A stretch of 64,000 bases of DNA, from positions 3,735,501 to 3,799,500 of the forward strand of contig JAHRHY010000002.1 in the NCBI GenBank assembly GCA_019671135.1. Direction: 5' to 3'. A model generated the notes under the pieces. The model did not search any database. It was given only the letters and a program-made list of their open reading frames with translations, and was not told the DNA's origin. This DNA comes from Linnemannia hyalina (Eukaryota > Mortierellomycota > Mortierellomycetes > Mortierellales > Mortierellaceae). The position numbers and the translations under genes were made by a program. Positions 34,468 to 45,400 of this stretch are shown here, in pieces. Within the stretch, counting starts at the first letter, position 1. Every line of letters starts with the position of its first letter.

Positions 34468-37094
34468 AGACGTCCAGGTTCTAGTTGCTGCTGCCCCCTC
34501 CTCTGCTCCTCTGGACCAGAGGAGTAAGCCTCTTTCTTCAGATAAGTTTTCCTCTTTTTCTTTTTCGAATAAACGACTTTCTCTGCCCAAAGACCTTGCT
34601 CCTCTCCCCTCCCCCGCTGCCATTACACTTGATCCCTCGCCCCCTGTCCCTTCTCCCATTATCATTGAGCTCCCCGCTGTATGCACCTCCCCTGTTCAAG
34701 AGGGGGCTGGATTGGCTGCTACAGTGGACCTGGACCCACCTATGTCGCCCCTCGTTCTAGCCCCCACGCCTGCTTCGTCTGTTCCATCTACCACGCCCGT
34801 GCCTGAGACCGTACCTGTCTTTCCCACAATGACCAAGAGCAAAATCCGCCGGTTGCGAAAAAGGGGCATTGGTGTGTCTACGTTCACTGCCGAGCAAGCC
34901 AAGACTACCCTCCTCACCTTTGTCTGCAATGTTAATGGTCACTCCGCTCGGATCCTCATCGACGGTGGAGCTCAAGGCAACGTCATCAGCTCTTCTTTTG
35001 TAAAGCGACATCAAATTCCTCTTCACTCTTCTTCTCCCATCCCCATTGTCCTCCCCGACGGATCTCACTCCTTCTCTGCCCACACCGCCCACATCACCTT
35101 TGCACGACAACAATACTCCACCACTCTCGATCCCCTCGTCTACCCTTTAAAGAGCTACGACCTCCTCCTTGGCAAACCTTGGCTCACACAAACCAACCCT
35201 CTCATCAACTGGCGAACCAACAACCTCCGCATCCGCTACAACGACATCGACATAGACTGGGACTGTACCGGCTTTCAGTCATCTTCCATCAGCACTCGCA
35301 CTCGCGGCCTTCTCCTCTCCCACATCCACTTCTACACAGAGGCAACAACCCCCGGCAGCGAAATATACCTTGCCCTCATTCGTTCCAACGACAAAGACAA
35401 CGACAAAGACAACAACAACAATAACGACAATGACAATGACCAGCCCACCTCTAACCAACAACTGCCCTCGATCACTCCCATCACACCACGACCACCTCCC
35501 TCTCTTCCCCCTGACATCCACTCCATTGTTCACGACGAGTTCCCCGACGTTTTTCCCTCTTCACTTCCTTCTGGTCTACCTCCGGACCGTGGAGATGCCA
35601 TGCGCATCGAAACGGACCCGAGCGCTGACCCTCCTTTCAAGCCCGTTATTCGTTTGTCTATTGCAGAGTTGGACGAATTGAAGAAGCAACTTGATGAGTT
35701 ACTCTCTAAAAAACTCATCAAGCCCAGCACTTCTCCCTACGGCGCCCCAGTGCTCTTTGTCAAGAAGGCCGACGGTTCTCTACGTATGTGTGTTGACTAT
35801 TGTGGTCTCAACCGCATTACAAGAAAGAACCGCCATCCCTTACCTAGAATTGATGAGTTGATTGACCGTTTTCGGGGCGCAAAGTACTTTACCAAGTTGG
35901 ACTTAATCTCGGGGTATCATCAACAACGCATCTATGAGCCTCACACTCATAAGACTGCCTTCCGTTGTCGATACGGGCACTTTGAGTTCAACGTCGTCCC
36001 CTTTGGCCTCACCAACGCCCCAGCCTCCTTCTCCAACATGATGCTCAAGGTCCTTGATCCCGTCCTTGACAAGTGGGTGGTCGTCTATCTTGACGATATT
36101 CTGATATACTCCAAGACCAAGGCCGAACATCTCCGTCATATTCGCAGTGTTCTCTCTCTCCTCCGCCAGCACGGTCTCTATGCAAAGTTGAGCAAGTGCT
36201 CCTTTATGCAACAAGAGACTGAGTTCCTCGGTCATGTCATTACCAAGGATGGTTTACACACCAATGCCGGTCTTGTTCGCGCCATTCCAGAGTGGCCTCG
36301 CCCAACAAAACAAAAGGACGTTCAACAGTTCATTGGGTTAGCCCAGTTCTACCAGCAGTATATCCACAATTTTGCTGACATCGCTCTTCCCCTCACGTCT
36401 CTACTAGGTGAAGGTCGCCAGTTTGTCTGGGATGATGCCACCGAGTCCGCTTTTCGTGCACTCAAGGATGCCATCAGCTCTGCCCCAGTATTACGCATCT
36501 TTGACCCAGACCTACCCTCGATCGTCGAGACCGATGCATCGGGTTATGCTGTTGGCGCGGTCCTCTTCCAGATAGACGCTGATGGGTTTGCACGACCCGT
36601 GGCCTTCACCTCGCGAAAGATGAATTCTGCAGAACGGAATTACCCAACTCATGAGCAAGAGCTCCTCGCTGTGGTCCACGCACTCAAGACCTGGCGGTAT
36701 TACCTTGACGGCTCCCATTTTATTGTGTATACCGATCATGATACGCTCCGTCATTTCCCCACGCAACCCAAGCTCACTCGAAGACAAGCACGTTGGATGG
36801 AGCTTCTACAAGAGTATGACTTTGATTTCAAGTTCAAGCGTGGCGCTGACAATGTCGTTCCTGATGCCCTCTCTCGGCGTCCGGACCACCGCGTACCAAA
36901 CCCCCCACCCCTCTCAGTCAATGCACTTGACCTTCAAGCGGACACAGGTTTGAGGCAGCGCCTGATCGAAGGGTATCAAAACGATCCTCGTCTTGGCCCT
37001 ATCTATCAAAGCTGCCTCCGAGGCAAGTCACCATCCCTTTACTCATTGTATAATGGCTTATTGTATGTTGAGCGGCATGGTGATACCCTACTCT
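34343..37094 (+). CDS. Pol of retrotransposon B (protease, RT, RNase H), truncated
   Basis: The pol frame overlaps the end of gag and is offset from it, as in elements that use ribosomal frameshifting. The protease-like segment reads ILIDGGAQGNVISSSF, with Asp-Gly-Gly where Asp-Ser/Thr-Gly is usual. RT has MCVDYCGLNRITRKNRHPLP, the catalytic VVYLDDILIYSK (YLDD) near 36,090, and FLGHVI. RNase H has VETDASGYAVGAVLFQ (about 36,525) and YTDHDTL. The integrase linker starts and the frame then runs into the 495-bp element, which supplies the last residues to 37,180. Without integrase the element is not autonomous. Confidence 0.9.
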
Positions 37095-37590
37095 GCGGCC
37101 CCTTCATGTGCAGAGGATATAAAAAACCATATAAAAAATATCCAAAGCCCAAGGAACGGAGTGTTGACTTCCATAGCTGATATATCTCTTCACAGTCGGC
37201 AACAGAACATAGGATAAAATAGCAACAGATAGCACAATTTTTTTTTAAAATGTAATCTCTCCCCTGTATTTCACGACAAAGATACAGTTGAGAGTGCAAG
37301 TGCTTTAGATGATCACATACAAGAACTACTCAGGCGAATCTTGCAGTGATGGGTACAGTTTAATAGTAGATGAACACATTCACGATATTGGTGAGCGAAA
37401 AATAAGAAGACTTTGTTGTTTGGAGAATGTAGTTGTGTTTAGTAGGATAATCGCGCAAGGAATGTTACAGTGGTTGTTTTAAATGGTTGATATCATACAT
37501 ACACTCTCCTCTAATGGACGCGGTGGATATCGTCAAGATCTGCAGAGATGTAACAAACACCATATGATAATTTGGACTTGAAAGGCCTCC
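37095..37590 (-). mobile_element. 495-bp family element, copy 4 (mismatched flanks)
   Basis: It is 496 bp in reverse orientation, subtype 2 (TGTATGATATCAACC-type centre). The left flank is pol of retrotransposon B (TCT) and the right flank is the middle of the 41.5-kb family (TTA). The complete sister copy reads CAGTTTAACAG at 44,101, so the right edge is a genuine TTA insertion site whose left partner is missing. Confidence 0.95.
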
Positions 37591-40500
37591 TTAACAGAAG
37601 TAGTCATAGTGAATGAAACAACAACTGACGAGAAGAATGTCAGTGACATCAACCCACGGAGTGAAACAGTGAAGAAGAGAAAGAAGAAAAAGAAGAATGC
37701 AAAGGGTATTGCGAAAATCGAATTGAAGAGCAAACTGCGTGGTGAATCCGGTTTGGGTATGAGAGTTCATGTAGGTCCATTGCCGATGCATCCTCTCGAC
37801 GGGGGGGAAGGTAGCGGTGATGCTAAAGTGGCTGTCGACCAAGCAAAGGTGAAGTATGGAGCTATGGGCATTGTTAAAGAAGGAAGAGATAATGCACCGG
37901 CCGAGTACAACATCGAGGATGTAGTAGACGACGAGTACCTAAGGGCCTTCGAAAGATTTTCAATTAGTGATAACCCAGTGTCAGACGCATGTGATGGTTA
38001 CCCATTATTCTCCTTTGGAGAGAAGGACTTTGAGTTAGTACACAAGCACTATGGTTCAAGTAAACGAAAACATCAGCCGGATAATCGACTGTTTGTTCCT
38101 GTTTATCTTAATCAAGAGCGACATCTTGCACTCATTGATACTGGTGCCACACACTCATTTATTAGTGCAGCTGTAGTCAAAAAGTATTCTATTCCGGTTA
38201 AACCAATGGAAGGATACATTGAATTAGCTGACTCGTCTGTCATTAAACGCGTTGGAGAAACGGAAAACGTAGAGATTGTCTGTGGACAGAATGTGCTTAG
38301 CGCGCCATATGAGGTTATTGAACAGAGTCATGCAGTTACCATTGGCATGGATCTCTTTCACCGCTATGGATTCAATATCGTTGGACTACCCGATGCAGAT
38401 GAGTCGTCTGGACGGATGCCAGCGCCAGTTGAAGACGAAAAGCCCACGCTGATACCTCTCACGATTCCAGAACGAGAAAAGACGCAGGAATTTATTGCGG
38501 AAAAGGACGCGTTCATGAAGAGTATAGAAGAGTCGCTAAGGTTAAACGCCAAGATTCCAAATACAAGTCATTGTACTATACCTGAAATGAAGGTGTATTT
38601 GCCAGTCCCTGATGACGTTATCCTCTACCGCAGACCTAAAGTATTTGCTGCATTGCAAATGCCGGTTCTTGATGAAGCAATCCAGAATTGGCTGAAGGAT
38701 GATGTAATTACTTTAGCACCTGCAGGTAATGCACACAACAACACATTAACGCTAGCGGCTAAGAAAGATGCAAACGGAAACAAGACTCTCTACCGAGTGT
38801 GCTTGGATCCGCGGCCCTTAAACGCGCACCTACCCGATGATAATTTTCCGGTACCACTTATATCAGACATCATGCAATTTGCTGGAGGCAATGCAGTGTT
38901 CTCGACTGTGGACCTAAAGCAGGCGTATCATCGATTACCAATCCATGAAGAAGTTCAGCCGTTGACGGCATTTATGCATAACGGGATTCAATATATGTTC
39001 AAGAAGGCTCCTTTTGGATTGAAGCCCTTGTCCAGTTTGTTTCAGCGTGGCATGAGCCGAATCCTTGGGGATTTGAAATTTGTTAGAAATTTTATCGATG
39101 ACATTCTTCTCGCATCAAAGAACAGAAGCGATCATGCGATTCAGATGATAGAGTTGGTTAAACGGCTAACTGATGCCAAGCTTATTATTAACCTTGACAA
39201 GTGCAAGTTCTACAGTACGCAGGTGGCGTTGCTGGGCTTCATTGTGGATCTTGATGGAAAAAGAATTGATCCCAATAAATTGGTGAATATCAATGATTGG
39301 AAACCCCCAACTACGGGTAAGCAGGTTCAATCTTATATGGGGACTTTTAATTTTTTCCGCGATCACGTACCCATTATAGCTACCATTAGTGCTCCGCTAG
39401 ATGCTATGCATAATGTGGTGGGTCCATTTAGCGGCCCCTTCATGTGCGGAGGATATAAAAAGGCATATAAAAAATATCCAAAGTCCAAGGAACGGAGTGT
39501 TGACTTCCATAACTGGCATATCTCTTCATAGTGGGCAACAGAACACAGAATAAAATAGCAATAGACAGCACAAGAATTTTTAAAATGTAATCTCTCCCCT
39601 GTATTTCACGACAAAGATACAGTTGAGAATACAAGTGCTTTAGATGATCACATACAAGAACTACTCTGTCGAATCTTGCAGTGAGGGTAACAGTTTAATA
39701 GTAGATGAACACATTCAAGATATTGGTGAGCGAAAAATAAGAAGACTTTGTTGTTTGGAGAATGTAGTTGTGTTTAGTAGGATAATCGCGCAAGGAATGT
39801 TACAGTGGTTGTTTTAAATGGTTGATATCATACATACACTCTCCTCTAATGGACGCGGTGGATATCGTCAAGATCTGCAGAGATGTAACAAACACCATAT
39901 GATAATTTGGACTTGAAAGGCCTCCTTACGTTAAATGCTGCTCAGTTGAAGAGCTTTGAGGCACTAAAGAATTTGTTGGTCTTATCGCCCATAATTTGCT
40001 GGGTGGATTTCAATTTGCCGTTATATGTTGCTACAGATGCATCTAACGTTGGAATTGGAGCAATTTTATATCAGCTGCCGGAAGGCGAGGCGAATCCCAA
40101 AAACATTAGATATATTTCTTTTGTTGCGCGCTCATTGCAACCCAGTGAACGACGCTATAGTACAACTCAGAAGGAGTTATTGGCAATTGTGTTTGCACTG
40201 AAGAAGTTGCATTACTATTTGTGGGGCCGTCACTTTACGCTTTTCACGGATCATCGCGCTCTTACTTTTATGCATACGCAGAAGGATATGAACTCGATGC
40301 TCACCGCATGGCAGGAGACTATTTTGGATTACACGTTTAAGGTTGTTTATTGACCTGGCGTTCTGAACGTTTTACCAGACGCTTTGTCTCGCCAGTTTCC
40401 TCAAGAGTTGTGGACAGCCCGCATTCAAGGATCTGCTCCGAGCAAAATTTATGGTTATGTTCACTTAATCCAGGATGCTGACACTCAACGTGTGACGGTA

Positions 40501-41420
40501 GCTGTCTCAGAGAGAAGAGGAGTGTTAGTCGACGCACATGCGCTTGGTCACATTGGGACTAACGCCATGGTCAAGCATATTCATTCATTGCAAAAGACGT
40601 GGCCTAATCTGGCCAAGGATTGCTTGGAGTATGTTCAGCGTTGCCAAGAATGCCAGCGAGTCAACATCGCACGCAAGGGATACCACCCTCTGACGGCCAT
40701 TCATGCTCAGTTACCAGGTGAACATATGGCGGTTGATTTGACCGGTCCATTCCCTGTGGAGAGCGATGGAAACCTATTCCTACTCATTTTGGTTGATGTT
40801 TGTACAAGGTTCGTCTTCTTGGAACCCATACCTGACAAGAAGGGGATGACCATTGCAAAAGTTTTGTTCAAAATCTTCACCACTATTGGTTTTCCACGTA
40901 TCCTTCAATCTGACAATGGCAGAGAATTCGTTAACGAGGCGGTGCAAGTGATGACTACCACTATGGGAGTGCAACATAGGTTACTCACCCCTTATCACCC
41001 TCGCGGAAACGGAGTCGCCGAAAATCATGTGAAAACAGCATGCACTATCATTCGCAAAGAGGTTCAAGACCATAAACAAGCATGGGCGAAACATGTTCCT
41101 ATGGCACAGCTAGCTATGAACACCAGAATTGTGGCTCTACACAATTCGTCCCCATTTTCTTTGTTTTTTGCGCGGCGTTATAATGGTATTAGCAATTTTT
41201 CGGACACGACAGAGAAGTTATCATCCCAGGAGGAGCTCTTAAAGCGGCTTGAGTACATGACCAAGACCGTCTTTCCAGCGATTGACACTAAGACCCGCAA
41301 AACTCAACGTCGAATGATTGAGCGTTTCAATAGAACAGTACTGCACAGTGAATTCCCTGATGGAGCAAAGGTTATGTCTTTGGACCCGATCTTGGGCGAC
41401 AAGCTTTCGCCTAGGTATGA
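37591..41420 (+). pseudogene. Second, truncated copy of the 41.5-kb chromovirus family
   Basis: It corresponds to 44,107-47,430 of the complete element, with only about 20 substitutions over 3.3 kb. It contains protease (LIDTGATHSF), RT (FIDDI) and RNase H, then integrase. Breaks: the 5' part is missing at the 495-bp element (37,590), another 495-bp element is inserted at 39,431-39,925, TAT-TGA replaces TAT-CGA at 40,352-40,354 (a C-to-T nonsense change), and homology stops at 41,420 before the end of integrase, where unrelated sequence (GTGCAACTTTAGG) begins. Confidence 0.95.
39431..39925 (-). mobile_element. 495-bp family element, copy 5 (TTA duplication)
   Basis: TTA flanks at 39,428-39,430 and 39,926-39,928 enclose GCGGCCCC...GGCCTCC. 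The uninterrupted site is visible in the sister retrotransposon at about 45,942 (GGTCCATTTACGTT). Subtype 2, nearly identical to copy 7. Confidence 0.97.
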
Positions 41421-41482
41421 AGTGCAACTTTAGGAGGAGTGGAAGTAAGAGATGTGGATGTATTATGGTAGTGTGTGTCTAT

Positions 41483-41651
41483 TGTCGCATATTTGCCTGT
41501 CTCGGGGGTGTCAGCTAATGTAATTAGGCTAGAGACAGTAATTTAGTCATATGTCCAGACACCGACATAAATGGAGGTGTCTGGGCTGTTAACAAAGATC
41601 CCTCTCTTGTCTTATCAATTCGATTGTGCGTGACTAGCGTAAAAATTTTCA
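41483..41651 (+). repeat. 5' LTR of the complete chromovirus
   Basis: 169 bp, TG..CA ends, identical to the 3' LTR. It contains a near palindrome around GTCCAGACACCGACATAAA.. GGTGTCTGG (about 41,551-41,588). Confidence 0.95.
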
Positions 41652-42414
41652 TTTTTTTTGATAAATACAACACGGATCGGGATCAGAATCCGTCCAACGA
41701 TTGACAGGATCCATCCACTCATTTATTTATTCATTCAACCCATTACGAGGAACACTCCATCAATCTACAGGAGCGATTCAGGACGTAACGGGAGCATTTA
41801 CGGATCATTACAGAACAGGACCTTTACTGTCAGGATTTTTCTCTATTTTCAGGATAATCCAACAAGGACAGGATCCTTTTCTTTTATTTGTGGTCATTTC
41901 GTGCGTGCATCTGGTCACTAGTGACAAGGTTACAGCAGAGACTGATCATTAATACGAAGTGTAACAGGCGGTTACTTTCGTTGTTATTATTTGGTTACTA
42001 TTCTACCTTTTTGTGTTGGAGCTTTCAAGTGCGATCATACATCTGTGTGGTCATTTGAGGTCTTCATATAACACGGTAGCAGAGATTCATTAGAAAACTC
42101 ACCGTTAGTTTTGATCAAGGACATTCTTGTTCAAATAAACGCGGGATTCGTCTTTGTTGGCATTTAGGTGTGCTCTCATCCGAATTCATTTGCATCAGAA
42201 AACTTTTAGTTTTTTTCTGGGTGTTGTTTTTTATTTTTATTTTGAATCAAGTGGATCACTGAGCAAAAAAGTACTGGAAGTTGACGTTAGTAGTAACAGT
42301 ATTATTTTTTCTGGGGTGCAGTCTGGTTGATCATCAGTTTTCAAAAGCTCATTTCGTTTTCTGTTTATTCTGCTTGTCTGTTTGTTTTCTTTTCCTTTAA
42401 TTGGGTCATAGAGA
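41652..42414. other. Long untranslated leader of the chromovirus
   Basis: About 760 bases between LTR and gag carry no long frame. Repeated CAGGA motifs and the size suggest packaging or priming signals. Confidence 0.5.
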
Positions 42415-45400
42415 ATGGCAGCGAATACGGCAAAGAAGAACGAGGACGTTGGCAATAAGGTTGTTGGTGCGTTAGATGCACTTACCTTGACGTCGGGACG
42501 AGATGAGGGAGCAGGCATGGACGTTGATGTTGACATGCAGGAGACTGTTGGCTCTGACTTTATGGATGCCCATGCAGCCAGAGGAAAGATGAAGGAGTAT
42601 TCGATGCAACTGGCGACGTTGACGAGACAGAAGATGCAGTTAGCCGCGCGCATCCAAGGGTTGAGCCAAGAGGAGGGCGACCAGGAGCGACCAAAGTTGG
42701 CGGAACTAACACGTCAGATCGCTGAGGCCAAGACCGCGATGAACGAGTGGAATGTCATGCTGGATGACCTAGAGAGTGCTGAGAGGTCCATGGGGAGGAC
42801 GGCATTCTCTAGTGTTGTGACCAGAGAGGAGAATGAGGAGTTGGGGGTTAAGAAGGGTGGAAAGATTGACGAGATCAAGTTGTCGAATGAGTTTCCGCGT
42901 TACCATCGGTTGGTCGAGGCTCATCTGCTTCCTGTTCTTGACATCAAGATCCACGGTCCCTTGATTACCAACGTCCGAGAGTTCCTGTACGAATTCCATA
43001 GAATAGGAGTAACAAAGTTCACGACGGGCGGGTTCGATGAGAGATGTTCAAGGTTGTTGTGCTTGGCGAATATGGATCGCAAAGCGTCTGATGCCATGAA
43101 TGCAGTCTTGAGTCGTGACCCTGAAGGAAAGTGGCCGTGGGCGAGATGCGAGAAAGTGTTTGTGGAGAGTGCTATGACGCAGACTGAGAGAACAGATGAG
43201 GTTGAGAAGGTGATCAAGATGGGATTAGAACGAGGTGAATCGTACAAGCAGTACTACCATCGGATGAAGAGGTTGATGGATGTGTACCAAGTCAAGGACT
43301 TACCCAAGTTCGCTGATTTGTTATTCTTGCTGCAGAGAGCGGTCGACCCGAGCGTTCTTACGATGATCTTGTTGCAGAAGCGCATTGCAGTCCTTGAGGG
43401 GATGCTGGGTGTGGCACCTGATGAAACAACCTTCGAGTCTTATATGGACAGTTTGCAGCATATGCAGGGACCCGCAGACAGTGATGAGTGGGCACCGGTT
43501 ATTTTGGAGAGGAGACGATTGACCGGGGCTGCAGATAACGAAGCAGCGAGGCAGGCCCAGAGTTTAAAGGATAAGCTCATCAACCAGCAGAAGAGGGCAG
43601 CGGCAGCAGCAACGCTTGCGACGACAAGTGGAACGCGTGTCGGGGGGACTACTGGTGGTAGCATCAACCAAGTTCCTACAGCGGGTGACAGTTCGGTCCA
43701 GAAGGGGAATCCTGGATTCGGCGGTCAACGTGGCGCCTTCGGTAATGGTAGTGGTTCTGGTGCGCCTAGAGGTCGAGGAGGCAGTCATGGTCGTGGAGGT
43801 TACAAGAGGAACTTCAACCGTGGACACCATCCTTATCCTGGCAGAGGAAACAGCAATGGTAAGCTAAACCACACTGTTGAGTATGATGATGCATCTGAAG
43901 AAAAAGTTGAAGTAGATGGTGGTGAGATGTCTGTTGTCGACCAAGATGTCGTTGAGATGAGTAACGAAAATGGTGACGTCACCGAAGTCGAACATGACCG
44001 CATGACTAACGACGCGTCTTTCATTCTGCATTCCAAACAGGTGGAAACAAGCAGTGAGATGCAACAAACTGATGTACATGAACTGGAGGAGCAGTCGCAC
44101 AGTTTAACAGAAGTAGTCATAGTGAATGAAACAACAACTGACGAGAAGAATGTCAGTGACATCAACCCACGGAGTGAAACAGTGAAGAAGAGAAAGAAGA
44201 AAAAGAAGAATGCAAAGGGTATTGCGAAAATCGAATTGAAGAGCAAACTGCGTGGTGAATCCGGTTTGGGTATGAGAGTTCATGTAGGTCCATTGCCGAT
44301 GCATCCTCTCGACGGGGGGGAAGGTAGCGGTGATGCTAAAGTGGCTGTCGACCAAGCAAAGGTGAAGTATGGAGCTATGGGCATTGTTAAAGAAGGAAGA
44401 GATAATGCACCGGCCGAGTACAACATCGAGGATGTAGTAGACGACGAGTACCTAAGGGCCTTCGAAAGATTTTCAATTAGTGATAACCCAGTGTCAGACG
44501 CATGTGATGGTTACCCATTATTCTCCTTTGGAGAGAAGGACTTTGAGTTAGTACACAAGCACTATGGTTCAAGTAAACGAAAACATCAGCCGGATAATCG
44601 ACTGTTTGTTCCTGTTTATCTTAATCAAGAGCGACATCTTGCACTCATTGATACTGGTGCCACACATTCATTTATTAGTGCAGCTGTAGTCAAAAAGTAT
44701 TCTATTCCGGTTAAACCAATGGAAGGATACATTGAATTAGCTGACTCGTCTGTCATTAAACGCGTTGGAGAAACGGAAAACGTAGAGATTGTCTGTGGAC
44801 AGAATGTGCTTAGCGCGCCATATGAGGTTATTGAACAGAGTCATGCAGTTACCATTGGCATGGATCTCTTTCACCGCTATGGATTCAATATCGTTGGACT
44901 ACCCGATGCAGATGAGTCGTCTGGACGGATGCCAGCGCCAGTTGAAGACGAAAAGCCCACGCTGATACCTCTCACGATTCCAGAACGAGAAAAGACGCAG
45001 GAATTTATTGCGGAAAAGGACGCGTTCATGAAGAGTATAGAAGAGTCGCTGAGGTTAAACGCCAAGATTCCAAATACAAGTCATTGTACTATACCTGAAA
45101 TGAAGGTGTATTTGCCAGTCCCTGATGACGTTATCCTCTACCGCAGACCTAAAGTATTTGCTGCATCGCAAATGCCGGTTCTTGATGAAGCAATCCAGAA
45201 TTGGCTGAAGGATGATGTAATTACATTAGCACCTGCAGGTAATGCACACAACAACACATTAACGCTAGCGGCTAAGAAAGATGCTAACGGAAACAAGACT
45301 CTCTACCGAGTGTGCTTGGATCCGCGGCCCTTAAACGCGCACCTACCCGATGATAATTTTCCGGTACCACTTATATCAGACATCATGCAATTTGCTGGAG

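Larger units (their letters stand above)
32484..37094 (+). mobile_element. Ty3/Gypsy retrotransposon B, 3'-truncated
   Basis: 5' LTR, leader, gag and pol through RNase H are present. Integrase and the 3' LTR are missing because sequence B stops at the reverse-oriented 495-bp element at 37,095, beyond which a different retrotransposon begins. Another 495-bp element interrupts gag at 33,161-33,655. Base composition is C-rich compared with its neighbours. Confidence 0.9.

Noticed and set aside
42237..42653. 138-aa minus-strand frame
   Set aside because: It overlaps the leader and gag start of the intact chromovirus and has no domain of its own.
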